A stretch of 64,000 nucleotides of DNA, taken from the NCBI RefSeq assembly GCF_913773735.1, contig NZ_CAJYEB010000014.1:161954-225953 (forward strand), written 5' to 3'. Source of the DNA: an uncultured Massilia sp. (GTDB lineage: Bacteria; Pseudomonadota; Gammaproteobacteria; Burkholderiales; Burkholderiaceae_D). Positions 8,457-17,627 of this stretch are shown piece after piece. Position 1 is the first letter of the stretch; every line of letters starts with the position of its first letter. A model generated the notes under the pieces. The model searched no databases and was not told the origin of the DNA. It saw nothing but the letters and a program-made list of their open reading frames with translations. The position numbers were made by a program, and so were the translations under genes.

Positions 8457-8797
8457 GTCATGCTCCCTTGTGGTAGTTGGATGCCATTATCGGTCGTTGC
8501 GTATGAGAAAAGAGAGGGCGAGGTGTAAAGCCGGGTAAAGGAATGTAAAGAGGAAGTTGACTGGAAATTCAGCACGATGGGCAGGAAAAACGCGGATTTC
8601 ATACACAGAGGGGTGGTTTTGAGGTAACCTTGAGCGCGATTCAGACTCTCTACGTCCGTGCGGTATTGACATCCGCCGCGAACCAGCGCCCCAGGCGCAT
8701 CTTGTCACCCCGGTTTCCCCGCGTTGGCCATGCCCGGCCGCAGCCCGGCGTAGAGCTGATGAAGCTTGGAAACCGCGCTTAACGCCCGAAAGAAAAC
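8457..8797. other. Divergent intergenic region between the EF-hand gene and rhlE
   Basis: The gap of 341 bases holds the GTAAAG repeat array and a GATAAT-like -10 for the EF-hand gene on the minus strand. I could not identify a convincing promoter for the helicase; an isolated TTGACA at about 8665 lacks a -10 at normal spacing. Short ORFs here are shadows. Confidence 0.5.
8525..8550 (-). promoter_or_regulatory. Three 10-bp-phased CTTTAC direct repeats, probable response-regulator site
   Basis: GTAAAG occurs at 8525, 8535 and 8545 on the plus strand (CTTTAC on the minus strand), exactly one helical turn apart. This is the layout of OmpR/PhoB-family binding sites. On the minus strand a GATAAT -10-like hexamer follows about 33 bases later, before the EF-hand gene, so an activator just upstream of a weak -35 is plausible. 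Confidence 0.55.
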
Positions 8798-10276
8798 ATG
8801 TCTGAAACACCGACCACTCAAGAAACTGGCGGCGCGCCGACCGTGCGCTTTGCCGATTTCGGCCTGGCGCCTGAAATCCAGCGTGCGCTGTCGGACCAGG
8901 GCTATGTCCACCCGACCCCGATCCAGGCCAAGGCCATTCCGATCGTCCTGCAGGGCCGCGACGTCATGGGCGCCGCCCAGACCGGCACCGGCAAGACCGC
9001 GAGCTTCTCGCTGCCGATCATCCAGCTGCTGCTGCCGCATGCGAACACCAGCATGTCGCCGGCACGCCACGCCGTGCGCGCGCTGGTGCTGACCCCGACC
9101 CGCGAACTGGCGATCCAGGTCGCCGACAACGTCAAGGCCTACGCCCAGCACACCCCGCTGCGCTCCACCGTCGTGTTCGGCGGCATGGACATGAAGCCGC
9201 AGACCGAGATCCTGCGCCGCGGCGTCGAGATCGTCATCGCCACGCCGGGCCGCCTGCTCGACCACGTGGAGCAGAAGAACATCAGCCTGGGCCAGGTGCA
9301 GATGCTCGTCATGGACGAAGCCGACCGCATGCTGGACATGGGCTTCCTGCCCGACCTGCAGCGCATCATCAACCTGCTGCCGAAAAAGCGCCAGAACCTG
9401 ATGTTCTCGGCCACCTTCTCGCCCGAGATCAAGAAACTGGCATCGAGCTTCCTGACCGATCCGCTGACCATCGAGGTCGCGCGCAGCAATGCCACCAACA
9501 CCTCGATCACCCAGGTGCTGTACAAGGTCGAGGAAGCGCAGAAGCCCGAGGTCGTGCAGCACCTGATCCGCTCGCGCGACCTGAAGCAGGTGCTGGTGTT
9601 CTCGAACACCAAGATCGGCGCCTCGCGCCTGTCGCGCACCCTGGAAAACGCCGGCATCAAGGCCCAGGCCATCCACGGCGACAAGACCCAGCAGGAGCGC
9701 ATCGCCGCGCTCGACGCCTTCAAGAACGGCAGCATCGACGTGCTGGTGGCGACCGACGTCGCCGCGCGCGGCCTGGACATCACCGACCTGCCGTGCGTGA
9801 TCAACTACGACCTGCCGTACAACGCCGAGGACTACGTGCACCGCATCGGCCGCACGGGCCGCGCCGGCGCCACCGGCGACGCGCTGTCGGTGTACTCGGA
9901 CAAGGACGAACGCCTGCTGGCCGACATCGAGAAGCTGATCAAGCAGACCATCACGCGCGGCGAGCTGACCGGCTTCGTGCCGGGCCGGGGCGCGCGCGAC
10001 GGCGCGCGCGATGCCGAACGCCGCGGCCGCCGCGACAGCGACCACCCGCGCAGCGACCACCCGCGCAGCGACCACCCGCGCAGCGAGCGCCCGGACCGCG
10101 GCGAGCGCAGCGCCGGCCCGCGCCCGGGGCCGCGCCGCGACAAGATCGATCCGTGGTTCCTCAAGCCCTACGAGCCGGCGGCCGCGCCGCGCAAGGAAGC
10201 CGAGCACGCGCCGGCCGCGCCGTCCAAGCCCAAGCCCAAGCTGGCGGCGCTGCTGGGCGGCCTGCCCAAGCCGTGA
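8798..10276 (+). CDS. rhlE: ATP-dependent DEAD-box RNA helicase RhlE
   Basis: All helicase motifs are present in order: the Q motif (FADFGL...PTPIQ), motif I AQTGTGKT, Ia PTRELA, motif II DEAD near residue 173, motif III SAT, motif V ATDVAARGLD and motif VI HRIGRTGRAG. The C-terminal ~110 residues form a basic, low-complexity tail rich in R, D, P and K with three SDHPR repeats, typical of RhlE proteins, which use it to bind RNA and partner proteins such as RNase E. The role is RNA remodelling in ribosome assembly and mRNA decay. A strong intrinsic terminator follows the stop codon. Confidence 0.95.
   Translation: MSETPTTQETGGAPTVRFADFGLAPEIQRALSDQGYVHPTPIQAKAIPIVLQGRDVMGAAQTGTGKTASFSLPIIQLLLPHANTSMSPARHAVRALVLTPTRELAIQVADNVKAYAQHTPLRSTVVFGGMDMKPQTEILRRGVEIVIATPGRLLDHVEQKNISLGQVQMLVMDEADRMLDMGFLPDLQRIINLLPKKRQNLMFSATFSPEIKKLASSFLTDPLTIEVARSNATNTSITQVLYKVEEAQKPEVVQHLIRSRDLKQVLVFSNTKIGASRLSRTLENAGIKAQAIHGDKTQQERIAALDAFKNGSIDVLVATDVAARGLDITDLPCVINYDLPYNAEDYVHRIGRTGRAGATGDALSVYSDKDERLLADIEKLIKQTITRGELTGFVPGRGARDGARDAERRGRRDSDHPRSDHPRSDHPRSERPDRGERSAGPRPGPRRDKIDPWFLKPYEPAAAPRKEAEHAPAAPSKPKPKLAALLGGLPKP
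10037..10081 (+). repeat. Three tandem 15-bp repeats in the rhlE tail
   Basis: The unit AGCGACCACCCGCGC occurs three times in perfect tandem and encodes SDHPR each time. It lies in the disordered C-terminal tail of the helicase and could vary in copy number between strains without breaking the frame. Confidence 0.85.
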
Positions 10277-10292
10277 GCGCGCGCGCATGAAG

Positions 10293-10320
10293 AAGGCCTG
10301 TCCGCGGACAGGCCTTTTTT
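10293..10320 (+). terminator. Intrinsic terminator after rhlE
   Basis: A perfect self-complementary hairpin (AAGGCCTGTCCG followed by its complement) ends in a run of T. It stands 16 bases after the rhlE stop codon. Confidence 0.9.
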
Positions 10321-10338
10321 ACGCCCGGCGCCGGCCGC

Positions 10339-12045
10339 TCACGCGTCCTGGCCCAGCGTCGCCTCCACCCGCGCCAGCAGCTGCTCGTGCCGGTACGGCT
10401 TGGCCAGGATGTCCAGCCCCGTGCCGCGTCCCGGCAGTTCGTCCATGTAGCCGGTGGTGACCAGGACCGGCATCTGCGGGTACAGCACGCGCACCCGCTC
10501 GACCAGTTCCAGCCCCGTCATCCCGCCCGGCATGATCACGTCGGTGAACAGCAGGTCCGGCTGCGCGCCGCCTTCGAGCAGGCGCAGCGCCTCCTCGCCG
10601 CTGGCGGCCGGCAGCACCGCGTAGCCGGCCATGCCCAGCACGCTCTCGGCCAGTTCGCGCACGTCGTCGTTGTCCTCCACCACCAGCACGCAGGGGCGCG
10701 CAGCGGCGCCGTCGGCGTCCGTCCCGGGGGCCGGCGCGTCGTCCTGCGGGCGGGCGTCGTGCGCGGCCGGGTCGACGCCGCCGTCGGCGACCGGGAAGAG
10801 CATGCGCACCGTCGTGCCTTCGCCTTCCTTGCTGTCGATCTCGAGGCGGCCCTGCGACTGCTGCACGAAGCCGTGCACCATCGCCAGGCCCAGGCCCGTG
10901 CCCGGGCCCTTGGTGGTGAAGAAGGGTTCGGTGGCGCGCCGCAGCACCTCGGGCGCCATGCCCTTGCCCTTGTCGATCACGCACAGGTCGACGTAGGTGC
11001 CGGGCGGCAGGTCGTGCTTTTTCAGGCGCTCCGCATCGCGCACGAGCGCACTGGCCACCGTCACCTCGCCGCCCTCGGGCATGGCGTCGCGCGCGTTGAT
11101 CAGGACGTTCAGCAGGGCCATCTCGAGGTGGGTCGGATCGAGCAGGCAGGCGGGCAGGCCGGGACGCAGGTCCAGGCGCAAGTCGACGCGGTCGCCCAGC
11201 GTGCGCACCAGCATCTCGGAAAAGTCGACGACCAGGTTGTTGATGTTGATCGGCCTGGGCTCCAGCCGCTGCTTGCGCGCGAAGGTCAGCAGCTGCTGGG
11301 TGAGCTTGCCGGCGCGCATGGCGGCGCGCTGGGCGCGTTCGAGGGCGGCGCGGGCGTCGTCCGGCTTGCCCAGGCTGATCAGCGCGACCTCGAGGTTGCC
11401 GTTGATGACCTGCAGCAGGTTGTTGAAGTCGTGCGCCATGCCGGCCGTGAGCTGGCCGATCGCTTCCATCTTCTGCGCCTGCAGGTAGGATTCCTGGGTC
11501 TGGCGGCGCGCCGTGATGTCCATCTGCGACGCGAAGAAGTACAGCAGCTTGCCGTCCTTGTCGAAGATCGGGCCGATGAACAGCGCGTTCCAGAAGGGCG
11601 TGCCGTCGGCCTTGTAGTTCAGCAGGTCGACCGCGACGGCGCGTTCTTCCTTCAGGGCCTGGCGTACCTCGGTGACGGTGGCGCGGTCGGTCTGCGGCCC
11701 CTGCAGCAGGCGGCAGTTGCGGCCCATGATGTCCTCGTGCCGGTACCCGGTCAGGTCGAGGAAGGCGCCGTTGGCGAACACGATCGGGTCGTCCGGCAGG
11801 CGCGGATCGGTGATCAGCATGGGCATGCGCGTCATCTCGACGGCGGCGAAGAAGATGTTGTCGCGCTCTCCGAGGCCGTCGTGCGCGACGTAGCTGGCCT
11901 GCCAGTGCTTGAACCCCGGATTGCCCATCGGCGATTCGGAATTGCCTTCGACGGTGCCGTCGGCCGGCACGCCGATGCTCTGGCCGCCGCCTTGCCTGTC
12001 GAGATCCTTTTTCAGGCCGTCGTCCTTGCTGCTTCCCATGACCAT
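10339..12045 (-). CDS. LOV-domain blue-light hybrid histidine kinase
   Basis: The N-terminal PAS domain is a LOV domain: it contains GRNCRLLQGP, matching the LOV consensus around the flavin-adduct cysteine (near residue 109), followed by VDLLNYKADGTPFWN and FFASQMDIT. The kinase core has the phospho-accepting histidine in AGMAHDFNNLL (~202), an N box LNVLINARDAM and a G box GTGLGLAMVHG. A linker leads to a receiver domain (~455-568) with the phosphorylated aspartate in FTDVIMPGG. There is no membrane segment, so this is a soluble hybrid kinase likely to sense blue light through FMN. Start at 12045 is supported by GGAG 12 bases upstream; longer ORF readings overlap the neighbouring gene. Confidence 0.92.
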   Translation of the reverse strand: MVMGSSKDDGLKKDLDRQGGGQSIGVPADGTVEGNSESPMGNPGFKHWQASYVAHDGLGERDNIFFAAVEMTRMPMLITDPRLPDDPIVFANGAFLDLTGYRHEDIMGRNCRLLQGPQTDRATVTEVRQALKEERAVAVDLLNYKADGTPFWNALFIGPIFDKDGKLLYFFASQMDITARRQTQESYLQAQKMEAIGQLTAGMAHDFNNLLQVINGNLEVALISLGKPDDARAALERAQRAAMRAGKLTQQLLTFARKQRLEPRPININNLVVDFSEMLVRTLGDRVDLRLDLRPGLPACLLDPTHLEMALLNVLINARDAMPEGGEVTVASALVRDAERLKKHDLPPGTYVDLCVIDKGKGMAPEVLRRATEPFFTTKGPGTGLGLAMVHGFVQQSQGRLEIDSKEGEGTTVRMLFPVADGGVDPAAHDARPQDDAPAPGTDADGAAARPCVLVVEDNDDVRELAESVLGMAGYAVLPAASGEEALRLLEGGAQPDLLFTDVIMPGGMTGLELVERVRVLYPQMPVLVTTGYMDELPGRGTGLDILAKPYRHEQLLARVEATLGQDA

Positions 12046-12134
12046 CGCGTCGTTCTCCAGTGTCGGGCGATGCACGATTCTAGTATGGGCGGCGGTGCGC
12101 GTACCGTTAGCGCGCGCACCGAGCGCCGCAGACT

Positions 12135-14255
12135 TCAGGGCGAGGATTCGGGCAGCGGCTCGGCGACGACGATCCCGCCCAGCGCGATCCCCAGCAGGCG
12201 GGTATCGTCGGTGTGGTCGACTTCCTTCGGCGATACCGGATGCGGCACCTCGATGACGATGCTGCGCTGCGCGCCGTCGGTGTCCATCGTCAGGAGGATT
12301 TCCTTCATCGGATGGTTCGGCACGCGGAAGGTGGCGCTGGCGCCGCCGATGCGCAGCGTGAACGGCTTGTCGGCGTTGTCGGCGTAGCTCGATGCGCGGA
12401 TGCGCAGCCGCACCCTGGGCGGCAGCGCCGTGGCCAGGTGCAGCACGACGCGCGGCCCCTCCGACCAGCGTCCGAACGATTCCTCCTTCGACAGGCCCTC
12501 GGCGCCCGTGACGATGCCGGCCAGGGGCTTGCTGAAATCGGTGGCGCCGATCCTGCGCTCGGGCAGCGCCAGCCGGTACAGCGAGAATTCCTCGTTGGCG
12601 AACACCGGCTTGTAGGTCGCGGGCAGCGGATGGTGGCGCAGCACCAGCAGCCATTTCTGGTGGGTCGGCACCTCGTACTCCGCGATCGGGGCATTATCCG
12701 GCACCAGCATCAGCTGGCTGTTCGCGTCGTCGATGTGGAACTGGGTGCGGATGATCTCGACGGCGTCGGTGCCGGCCACGGTGAGCTGGCCGCGCTCGGC
12801 CGCCGGCACGCGCGCCCGCACCAGGGCGCCGGCGCGGTCGGCCGTCGTCTCGATGTGGTTGTGCAGCGTGATCTTGTGCGACATCGACAGGCCTGCGAGC
12901 AGGTTCAGGGGCAGCACCACCAGCAGGAACAGGCGCGCGGCCAGCCGCTTGCCGAGGGCCCACAGCAGCAGCGTCGCCAGGCCGAGGGCGATGATCGTGC
13001 GGCCGCGCCAGCCGTCCGGCTTGAACATGAAGATGTCCGGACCGTCGACCGCATTGAACGCATACGCGGGCAGCCACGCCAGCGCCAGCACCAGCAGGGC
13101 GGCGACGACCGCGGCGATGGCCCAGCGCAGCGCCGGCCGCGCCGCGGGGGCGGGGGCGTCGGGCCGGTCCAGCGTGGCCGCCGCGACGAGCCACAGCAGC
13201 GGCAGCACGAAATTGTAGTAGCGCATGTGCAGGCGCAGGCCCTCGTCGGCCGGCGCGCCCGGATTGACCAGCGTGGCCGTGAACAGGAAGGTCACGCAGA
13301 CGGTCGCGCCCAGCACCAGCAGCGCCCACACCTGCAGCAGTTCGGCCTTGCCGGCCTGGGCGTGGCCGCGCAGGCGCAGCAGCGAATGTAGCGTGACGGC
13401 CAGCGGCAGCGGCACCAGCACCGCCAGCACCATCAGGTGGCCGCGCGCACTGACCAGGGCGGGGCCGAGCAGGCTGGCCAGCGAGCGGTTGCCGGCCGAA
13501 TTGGCATTGGCCTGGTAGAAGCTGCCCAGCAGTTGCAGGCCGTCCTTGCCGGCGAGCAGCCAGCCGATGCCGAACTTGAGCGCGGCGGCCACGCCCAGCG
13601 CCAGCGCGGCGGCGCCGACGGCGGACGGCAGCCAGCGCGGCCCGGCCGCCCAGCGCGCATAGGCGATGAACAGCACCAGCGGCGGGATCAGGAACAGCGC
13701 GTGCACCTTGACGAGGCTGAGCAGGCCGAGCACCACGCCCAGCGCCAGGCTCCAGCGCGTCCAGTGCCAGTGGCCGCGCGTCAGCGCCACCCAGCTCAGG
13801 ATGCAGAAGCCGAGGAAGTACGCCGTCTCCGGCATGAAGTAGGTGGTGTACAGGTTCAGCGGCGCCAGCGTGGCCGCCACGGCGAGCGCCAGCGCCACGC
13901 CGGGACGCGCGACCTGGCGCGCGATGCCGTAGATGAACGGCGCGCTGGCCACCATGAACAGCACGTTCGCCACGTGCACGCAGTCGTAGAAGCGGGTGCC
14001 GCAGGCATTGCTGCCGCGCGCGATCCACAGGTAGAGGTAGGACGGCAGCATCGATGCGCCCAGGTCCTGCAGGCGCGACAGCTTGCTGTAGTACCACTCG
14101 TCGGCCATGATCTGCGGCTGCGTGCCCCAGGTGCGCAGCACCAGGTAGGCCGCGATGGCGGCGAACAGCACCAGGATGGCGAGCTGCCGGCCGGAGCGGG
14201 GGACCAGCGCGGAGCGCGTCGTCGGCGCGAGAGCGTCGGGGCGGGGAGCGTTCAT
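12135..14255 (-). CDS. Polytopic membrane glycosyltransferase (GT-C fold), last gene of the glycan operon
   Basis: This 706-residue protein has about 12 hydrophobic segments in its first ~480 residues and a C-terminal extracytoplasmic beta-rich domain (~560-700). The first loop carries MADEWYYSKL, an acidic pattern found in the catalytic loop of GT-C enzymes that use polyprenyl-phosphate sugars. The second membrane enzyme of the operon (15691-17610) has a similar overall plan. It probably adds a sugar to a glycan or acceptor on the periplasmic face, using a donor flipped by the GtrA protein. The start codon overlaps the gtrA stop in ATGA, which argues for coupled translation. The exact sugar is unknown. 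Confidence 0.75.
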   Translation of the reverse strand: MNAPRPDALAPTTRSALVPRSGRQLAILVLFAAIAAYLVLRTWGTQPQIMADEWYYSKLSRLQDLGASMLPSYLYLWIARGSNACGTRFYDCVHVANVLFMVASAPFIYGIARQVARPGVALALAVAATLAPLNLYTTYFMPETAYFLGFCILSWVALTRGHWHWTRWSLALGVVLGLLSLVKVHALFLIPPLVLFIAYARWAAGPRWLPSAVGAAALALGVAAALKFGIGWLLAGKDGLQLLGSFYQANANSAGNRSLASLLGPALVSARGHLMVLAVLVPLPLAVTLHSLLRLRGHAQAGKAELLQVWALLVLGATVCVTFLFTATLVNPGAPADEGLRLHMRYYNFVLPLLWLVAAATLDRPDAPAPAARPALRWAIAAVVAALLVLALAWLPAYAFNAVDGPDIFMFKPDGWRGRTIIALGLATLLLWALGKRLAARLFLLVVLPLNLLAGLSMSHKITLHNHIETTADRAGALVRARVPAAERGQLTVAGTDAVEIIRTQFHIDDANSQLMLVPDNAPIAEYEVPTHQKWLLVLRHHPLPATYKPVFANEEFSLYRLALPERRIGATDFSKPLAGIVTGAEGLSKEESFGRWSEGPRVVLHLATALPPRVRLRIRASSYADNADKPFTLRIGGASATFRVPNHPMKEILLTMDTDGAQRSIVIEVPHPVSPKEVDHTDDTRLLGIALGGIVVAEPLPESSP

Positions 14256-14647
14256 TTGAAGATCCAGTATTTGCCGAGCAGGTAGCTGTTGATCGAGATG
14301 AGGGGCAGCGACGCGATCTTGCCGGCCAGCGGCATGCCGAGCAGCGCCTGCGCCAGCGCGACGCAGCCCAGCGTCAGCAGGTAGTTGAGCAGCACCACGC
14401 ACAGGTAGCGCCCGAAGCTCGCCGGCGTGGCCGCGGCGTCGAAGGTCACCCGGCTGTGCCAGGCGTAGTTCACCAGCAGGCCGGACAGGAAGCCGGCCGT
14501 GGTGGCGCCGGCGAAGTGCAGGCCGGCGTGCAGCAGCAGCTGCAGCACGCCGATGTCGACGGCGGCCGACAGCACGCCGCCGGCCAGGAACACCACGACC
14601 TGGCGCGAGCGCGCCACCAGGTCGGACAGGGCGGAAGCGGTCCTCAT
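14252..14647 (-). CDS. GtrA-like flippase
   Basis: The 131-residue product has four hydrophobic segments and the GtrA signatures: FLAGGVLSAAVDIGVLQLLL near the start, a NYAWHSRVTF segment after the second helix, and SYLLGKYWIFK at the end. GtrA proteins are thought to move polyprenyl-phosphate-linked sugars across the inner membrane. Its position between a DPM1-like enzyme, which would make the lipid-linked sugar, and a GT-C enzyme, which would use it, is the classical three-gene arrangement. Both ends overlap the neighbours by ATGA. Confidence 0.88.
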   Translation of the reverse strand: MRTASALSDLVARSRQVVVFLAGGVLSAAVDIGVLQLLLHAGLHFAGATTAGFLSGLLVNYAWHSRVTFDAAATPASFGRYLCVVLLNYLLTLGCVALAQALLGMPLAGKIASLPLISINSYLLGKYWIFK

Positions 14648-15621
14648 CCCTGCTTGCGGTAGCGGGTCTTCTTGTGCAGCGGGCGGCGCGGCACCGAGGC
14701 GATGTCGTAGGCCAGGAAGGCGAGGATCAGCTGCACGCCCATGATCACCGGTAGCGCGGCCAGCATCACGGTGCCGGCCGGCGTCGCCACGTCCTGCCGC
14801 GCCGCGTCGACCCAGTGCGACACGCCGAACAGGATGCCGAACAGGAGCAGCAGCACGCCCAGCGGCAGCTCGATCGAGGCCAGCGACATATTGCGCAGGT
14901 AATAGTTGTAGAACAGGCGCTTGAAGAAGTTGCGCACGTGCTTGGCCGCGAATTCGGTGACGATGCGCGAGATCTTCAGGTTGCTGACCTCGTCGCCGTA
15001 GACCGCGTCCATCGGCACGTCGGCCACGACGGCGCCCAGCGTGTTCAGGCGGAACAGCATGTCGGTCTCGAAGAAGTAGCGCTTGCTGATCTTGTCGAAC
15101 GGGAGGAAGCGCGCGGCGTCGGCGTGGATCGCGGTGAAGCCGTTGGTCGGGTCGAACAGGTCCCAGTAGCCGGACGACAGCTTGGTCAGGAATGACAGCA
15201 CCGCGTTGCCGAACAGGCGCATCGGCGGCATCGAGCGGATGCGCTCCAGGTTGAAGAAGCGGTTGCCCTTGGTGTAGTCGGCCTCGCCCGACAGGATCGG
15301 CGCGACGAAGGCGGGAATCAGGGAGGCGTCCATCTGGCCGTCGCCGTCGACCTTGACGATGACGGACGCGCCGTCGGCGATGGCGGCGCGGTAGCCGGTC
15401 ATCACGGCGCCGCCCACGCCCTGGTTCTGCGCATGGCGCAGCACGACCACGCGCGGGTCGGTGCAGTTGGCCTGCACGAAGTCGCCGGAATGGTCCGGGC
15501 ACTTGTCGTCGACGACGTAGATGCGGCCGACCTCCGGTCCGATGCCGGCGACGACGCCCAGGATGTGGCGGGTCACCTTATAGCTGGGAATGACGACGGC
15601 AATCGACGCTGGCTGGCTCAT
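14644..15621 (-). CDS. Family 2 glycosyltransferase, polyprenyl-phosphate sugar synthase type (DPM1/GtrB-like)
   Basis: The 325-residue protein has a cytosolic GT-A domain with VVIPSYKV, YVVDDKCPD and the metal-binding KVDGDGQMD, followed by two C-terminal membrane helices (LPLGVLLLLFGILFGV and AALPVIMGVQLILAFLAYDIA). This is the layout of GtrB-type enzymes that transfer a sugar from a nucleotide donor to undecaprenyl phosphate. It sits just before gtrA with an ATGA overlap. The substrate sugar cannot be read from the sequence. Confidence 0.88.
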   Translation of the reverse strand: MSQPASIAVVIPSYKVTRHILGVVAGIGPEVGRIYVVDDKCPDHSGDFVQANCTDPRVVVLRHAQNQGVGGAVMTGYRAAIADGASVIVKVDGDGQMDASLIPAFVAPILSGEADYTKGNRFFNLERIRSMPPMRLFGNAVLSFLTKLSSGYWDLFDPTNGFTAIHADAARFLPFDKISKRYFFETDMLFRLNTLGAVVADVPMDAVYGDEVSNLKISRIVTEFAAKHVRNFFKRLFYNYYLRNMSLASIELPLGVLLLLFGILFGVSHWVDAARQDVATPAGTVMLAALPVIMGVQLILAFLAYDIASVPRRPLHKKTRYRKQG

Positions 15622-15690
15622 GGATGCGATTTCGCTGATGTTGTGTAAAAGTCAAATGGTAGCGCATGGGCGCCGCCTTGTCGAAGCTGC

Positions 15691-17610
15691 TCAACGGTGC
15701 GCGAGGCTCGGGTCCTCGTGCAGCCGGACTTCGCGCAGGAAAAAGGCCAGTGCGCGCGTGTCGCCCGGTCCCGGCGCGTGCGGCGCCTCGTGCTCCAGTT
15801 CGATGGTGACGGGCGCCCCGGCGGGACCGGCCGGCAGCGCCAGGACGACCGGGCGGTCGAGTTCCTGCCAGCCCAGGTCGACGCCGTCGATGCGCACGCG
15901 GGTGCGGCGGTTGCCGTCCAGGTACTGGCCCAGCAGCGTCAGGCTGGCCGGCCGCGCGCCCGCATCCGCACCCGCCGCCGGCGCCAGCACCAGGCGCGAG
16001 CGCGCGCCCTGCGACCAGGCGCCGTTCCAGGCGCCGCCGTTGAATTCGACCCCGCTCCAGCCGGCGTCCAGCGCGATGCCGTCGCGGTCGCGGAACTGCG
16101 CCGCCTGCAGGGTGCGCTGGCGCAGGCCGCTGTGCATGCAGCGCACCGGGCCGTCGATGTAGCGCCAGCCGTAGGCGCTGTCGACGTAGGCATTGTCCGG
16201 CGCCAGCGCGCCGTCGCTGCCGCACAGCTGCGCGATTGACGCCGGCTCGGCCGGGAAGTACAGCGTCTTGCTCATCGCCCCGGCCCGGAAGGCATAGGCC
16301 TGGGCCGGGCGGATGTAGTCGTCGTTGTGGCCCATGCGCTCGGCGAAGATCTCCGGTTCCGGGTGGTACCACTGCGGGGCGACCCGCATCGCCAGGCGCG
16401 CCAGTGGGCTCATCTGGACATAGGTGTAGCTGACCGCGTGCGCCATCGCCGCCGCCTGCACCAGCGCCAGCCCGGCCACCAGCGGCACGGGCCAGCGCGC
16501 CCGCTCGCGCACGCGCAGCAGCAGCGCCAGCAGCAGGGGCATCGCGGCCCAGAACGCGTAGCGCATCACGCCGGCGGCGCCGGAATTCCAGTTCTGCACG
16601 GCCAGCGCCGGCAGCGCCAGCGCCAGCGTGAACAGCAGGCACAGCGCCAGCGTGCCGGCGGCGCGGCGGCTCCAGCCCCAGGCGGCCAGCAGCACGGCCA
16701 CGCCGGGGATCGCCAGGATCATGCCCTGGTTGAGGTCGAAGAAGAACGAGACCAGGCGCGCCATGCCGACGAAATGCGGGTCGGAGAATTTCTTGGCGAT
16801 GATGTTGGGCACGCCGTACTGGTAGAAGTTGAACAGCACCGGCAACGCGAACACGGCCAGTCCGGCGGCCAGGCCGGTCAGGTTGGCGGGCGTCAGCTGC
16901 GCCTTCAGGTTGGCGCCGAACGATGCTTCGCGGCGGTATTCCAGCCACAGCTTGATCAGCGGGCCGAAGGCGAAGAAGAACACGATGGTCGGGTTCTGCA
17001 GCGCTGCCACGCCGCCCAGCAGGCCGGCCGCCAGCGGCGCGCCGCTCAGCAGGAACAGCAGCGCCGCCAGCAGGCCGGCGGCGCTGACGCATTCCGGGCT
17101 GGTCCAGTTGATGTACAGGCCGCCGCCGCAGGCGAAGAACAGCAGCAGCGCGAGCGCGGCCTTGACGTCGGAGCGGAAGAAACGGCGCAGCGCCAGCGCC
17201 AGCACCAGGACGGCGGCGTAGTTCACCACCTGGAACGCGCGCAACGGATCGATGCCCAGCGCGTCCAGCGCCAGGAAGGGGACGGCGGCCAGCGCCGGGT
17301 AGCCGAAGAAGTGGATCGGATACACCTTGTCGTCGCGGCCGCGCACGAAGGCGGCGTACAGCTCCCGGTCGCCGCGCCGCATGCCCTGCTCGAGCTGGTT
17401 CAGCGGCTCGGTCAGCGGCGGCGCCAGGCGGCGGGTGCGCGCGATGTCGTCCAGGCGGATGTCGGGCGTGCCGTGCGCGGCCATGGCGACCGTGTCGGTC
17501 GCGTACTCGACGACGTCGCCGCTGAGCGAGACCGGGCGCAGGGCGATGCCCAGCACGAAGCACAGCAGCAGGAGGACGGGAAAGCGCCAGCCGGCGGTCG
17601 AGAAGGGCAT
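15691..17610 (-). CDS. Polytopic membrane glycosyltransferase (GT-C type)
   Basis: This 639-residue protein has 10 or more membrane segments, the first near residues 9-24, then a large loop with GDVVEYATDTVAM carrying the acidic pair expected in a GT-C catalytic loop. A C-terminal beta-rich extracytoplasmic domain (~450-635) follows. I start at the ATG at 17610, with AAAGGA upstream; the longer ORF runs into the preceding gene. It lies 17 bases after the HAD-UbiA gene and probably consumes a polyprenyl-phosphate sugar, perhaps the pentose lipid that gene would make. This substrate link is inferred from order only. Confidence 0.75.
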   Translation of the reverse strand: MPFSTAGWRFPVLLLLCFVLGIALRPVSLSGDVVEYATDTVAMAAHGTPDIRLDDIARTRRLAPPLTEPLNQLEQGMRRGDRELYAAFVRGRDDKVYPIHFFGYPALAAVPFLALDALGIDPLRAFQVVNYAAVLVLALALRRFFRSDVKAALALLLFFACGGGLYINWTSPECVSAAGLLAALLFLLSGAPLAAGLLGGVAALQNPTIVFFFAFGPLIKLWLEYRREASFGANLKAQLTPANLTGLAAGLAVFALPVLFNFYQYGVPNIIAKKFSDPHFVGMARLVSFFFDLNQGMILAIPGVAVLLAAWGWSRRAAGTLALCLLFTLALALPALAVQNWNSGAAGVMRYAFWAAMPLLLALLLRVRERARWPVPLVAGLALVQAAAMAHAVSYTYVQMSPLARLAMRVAPQWYHPEPEIFAERMGHNDDYIRPAQAYAFRAGAMSKTLYFPAEPASIAQLCGSDGALAPDNAYVDSAYGWRYIDGPVRCMHSGLRQRTLQAAQFRDRDGIALDAGWSGVEFNGGAWNGAWSQGARSRLVLAPAAGADAGARPASLTLLGQYLDGNRRTRVRIDGVDLGWQELDRPVVLALPAGPAGAPVTIELEHEAPHAPGPGDTRALAFFLREVRLHEDPSLAHR

Positions 17611-17627
17611 GCCGTATCCTTTCGTTG

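Noticed and set aside
8665-8670. TTGACA as a -35 box for rhlE
   Set aside because: No -10-like hexamer lies 16-18 bases downstream.
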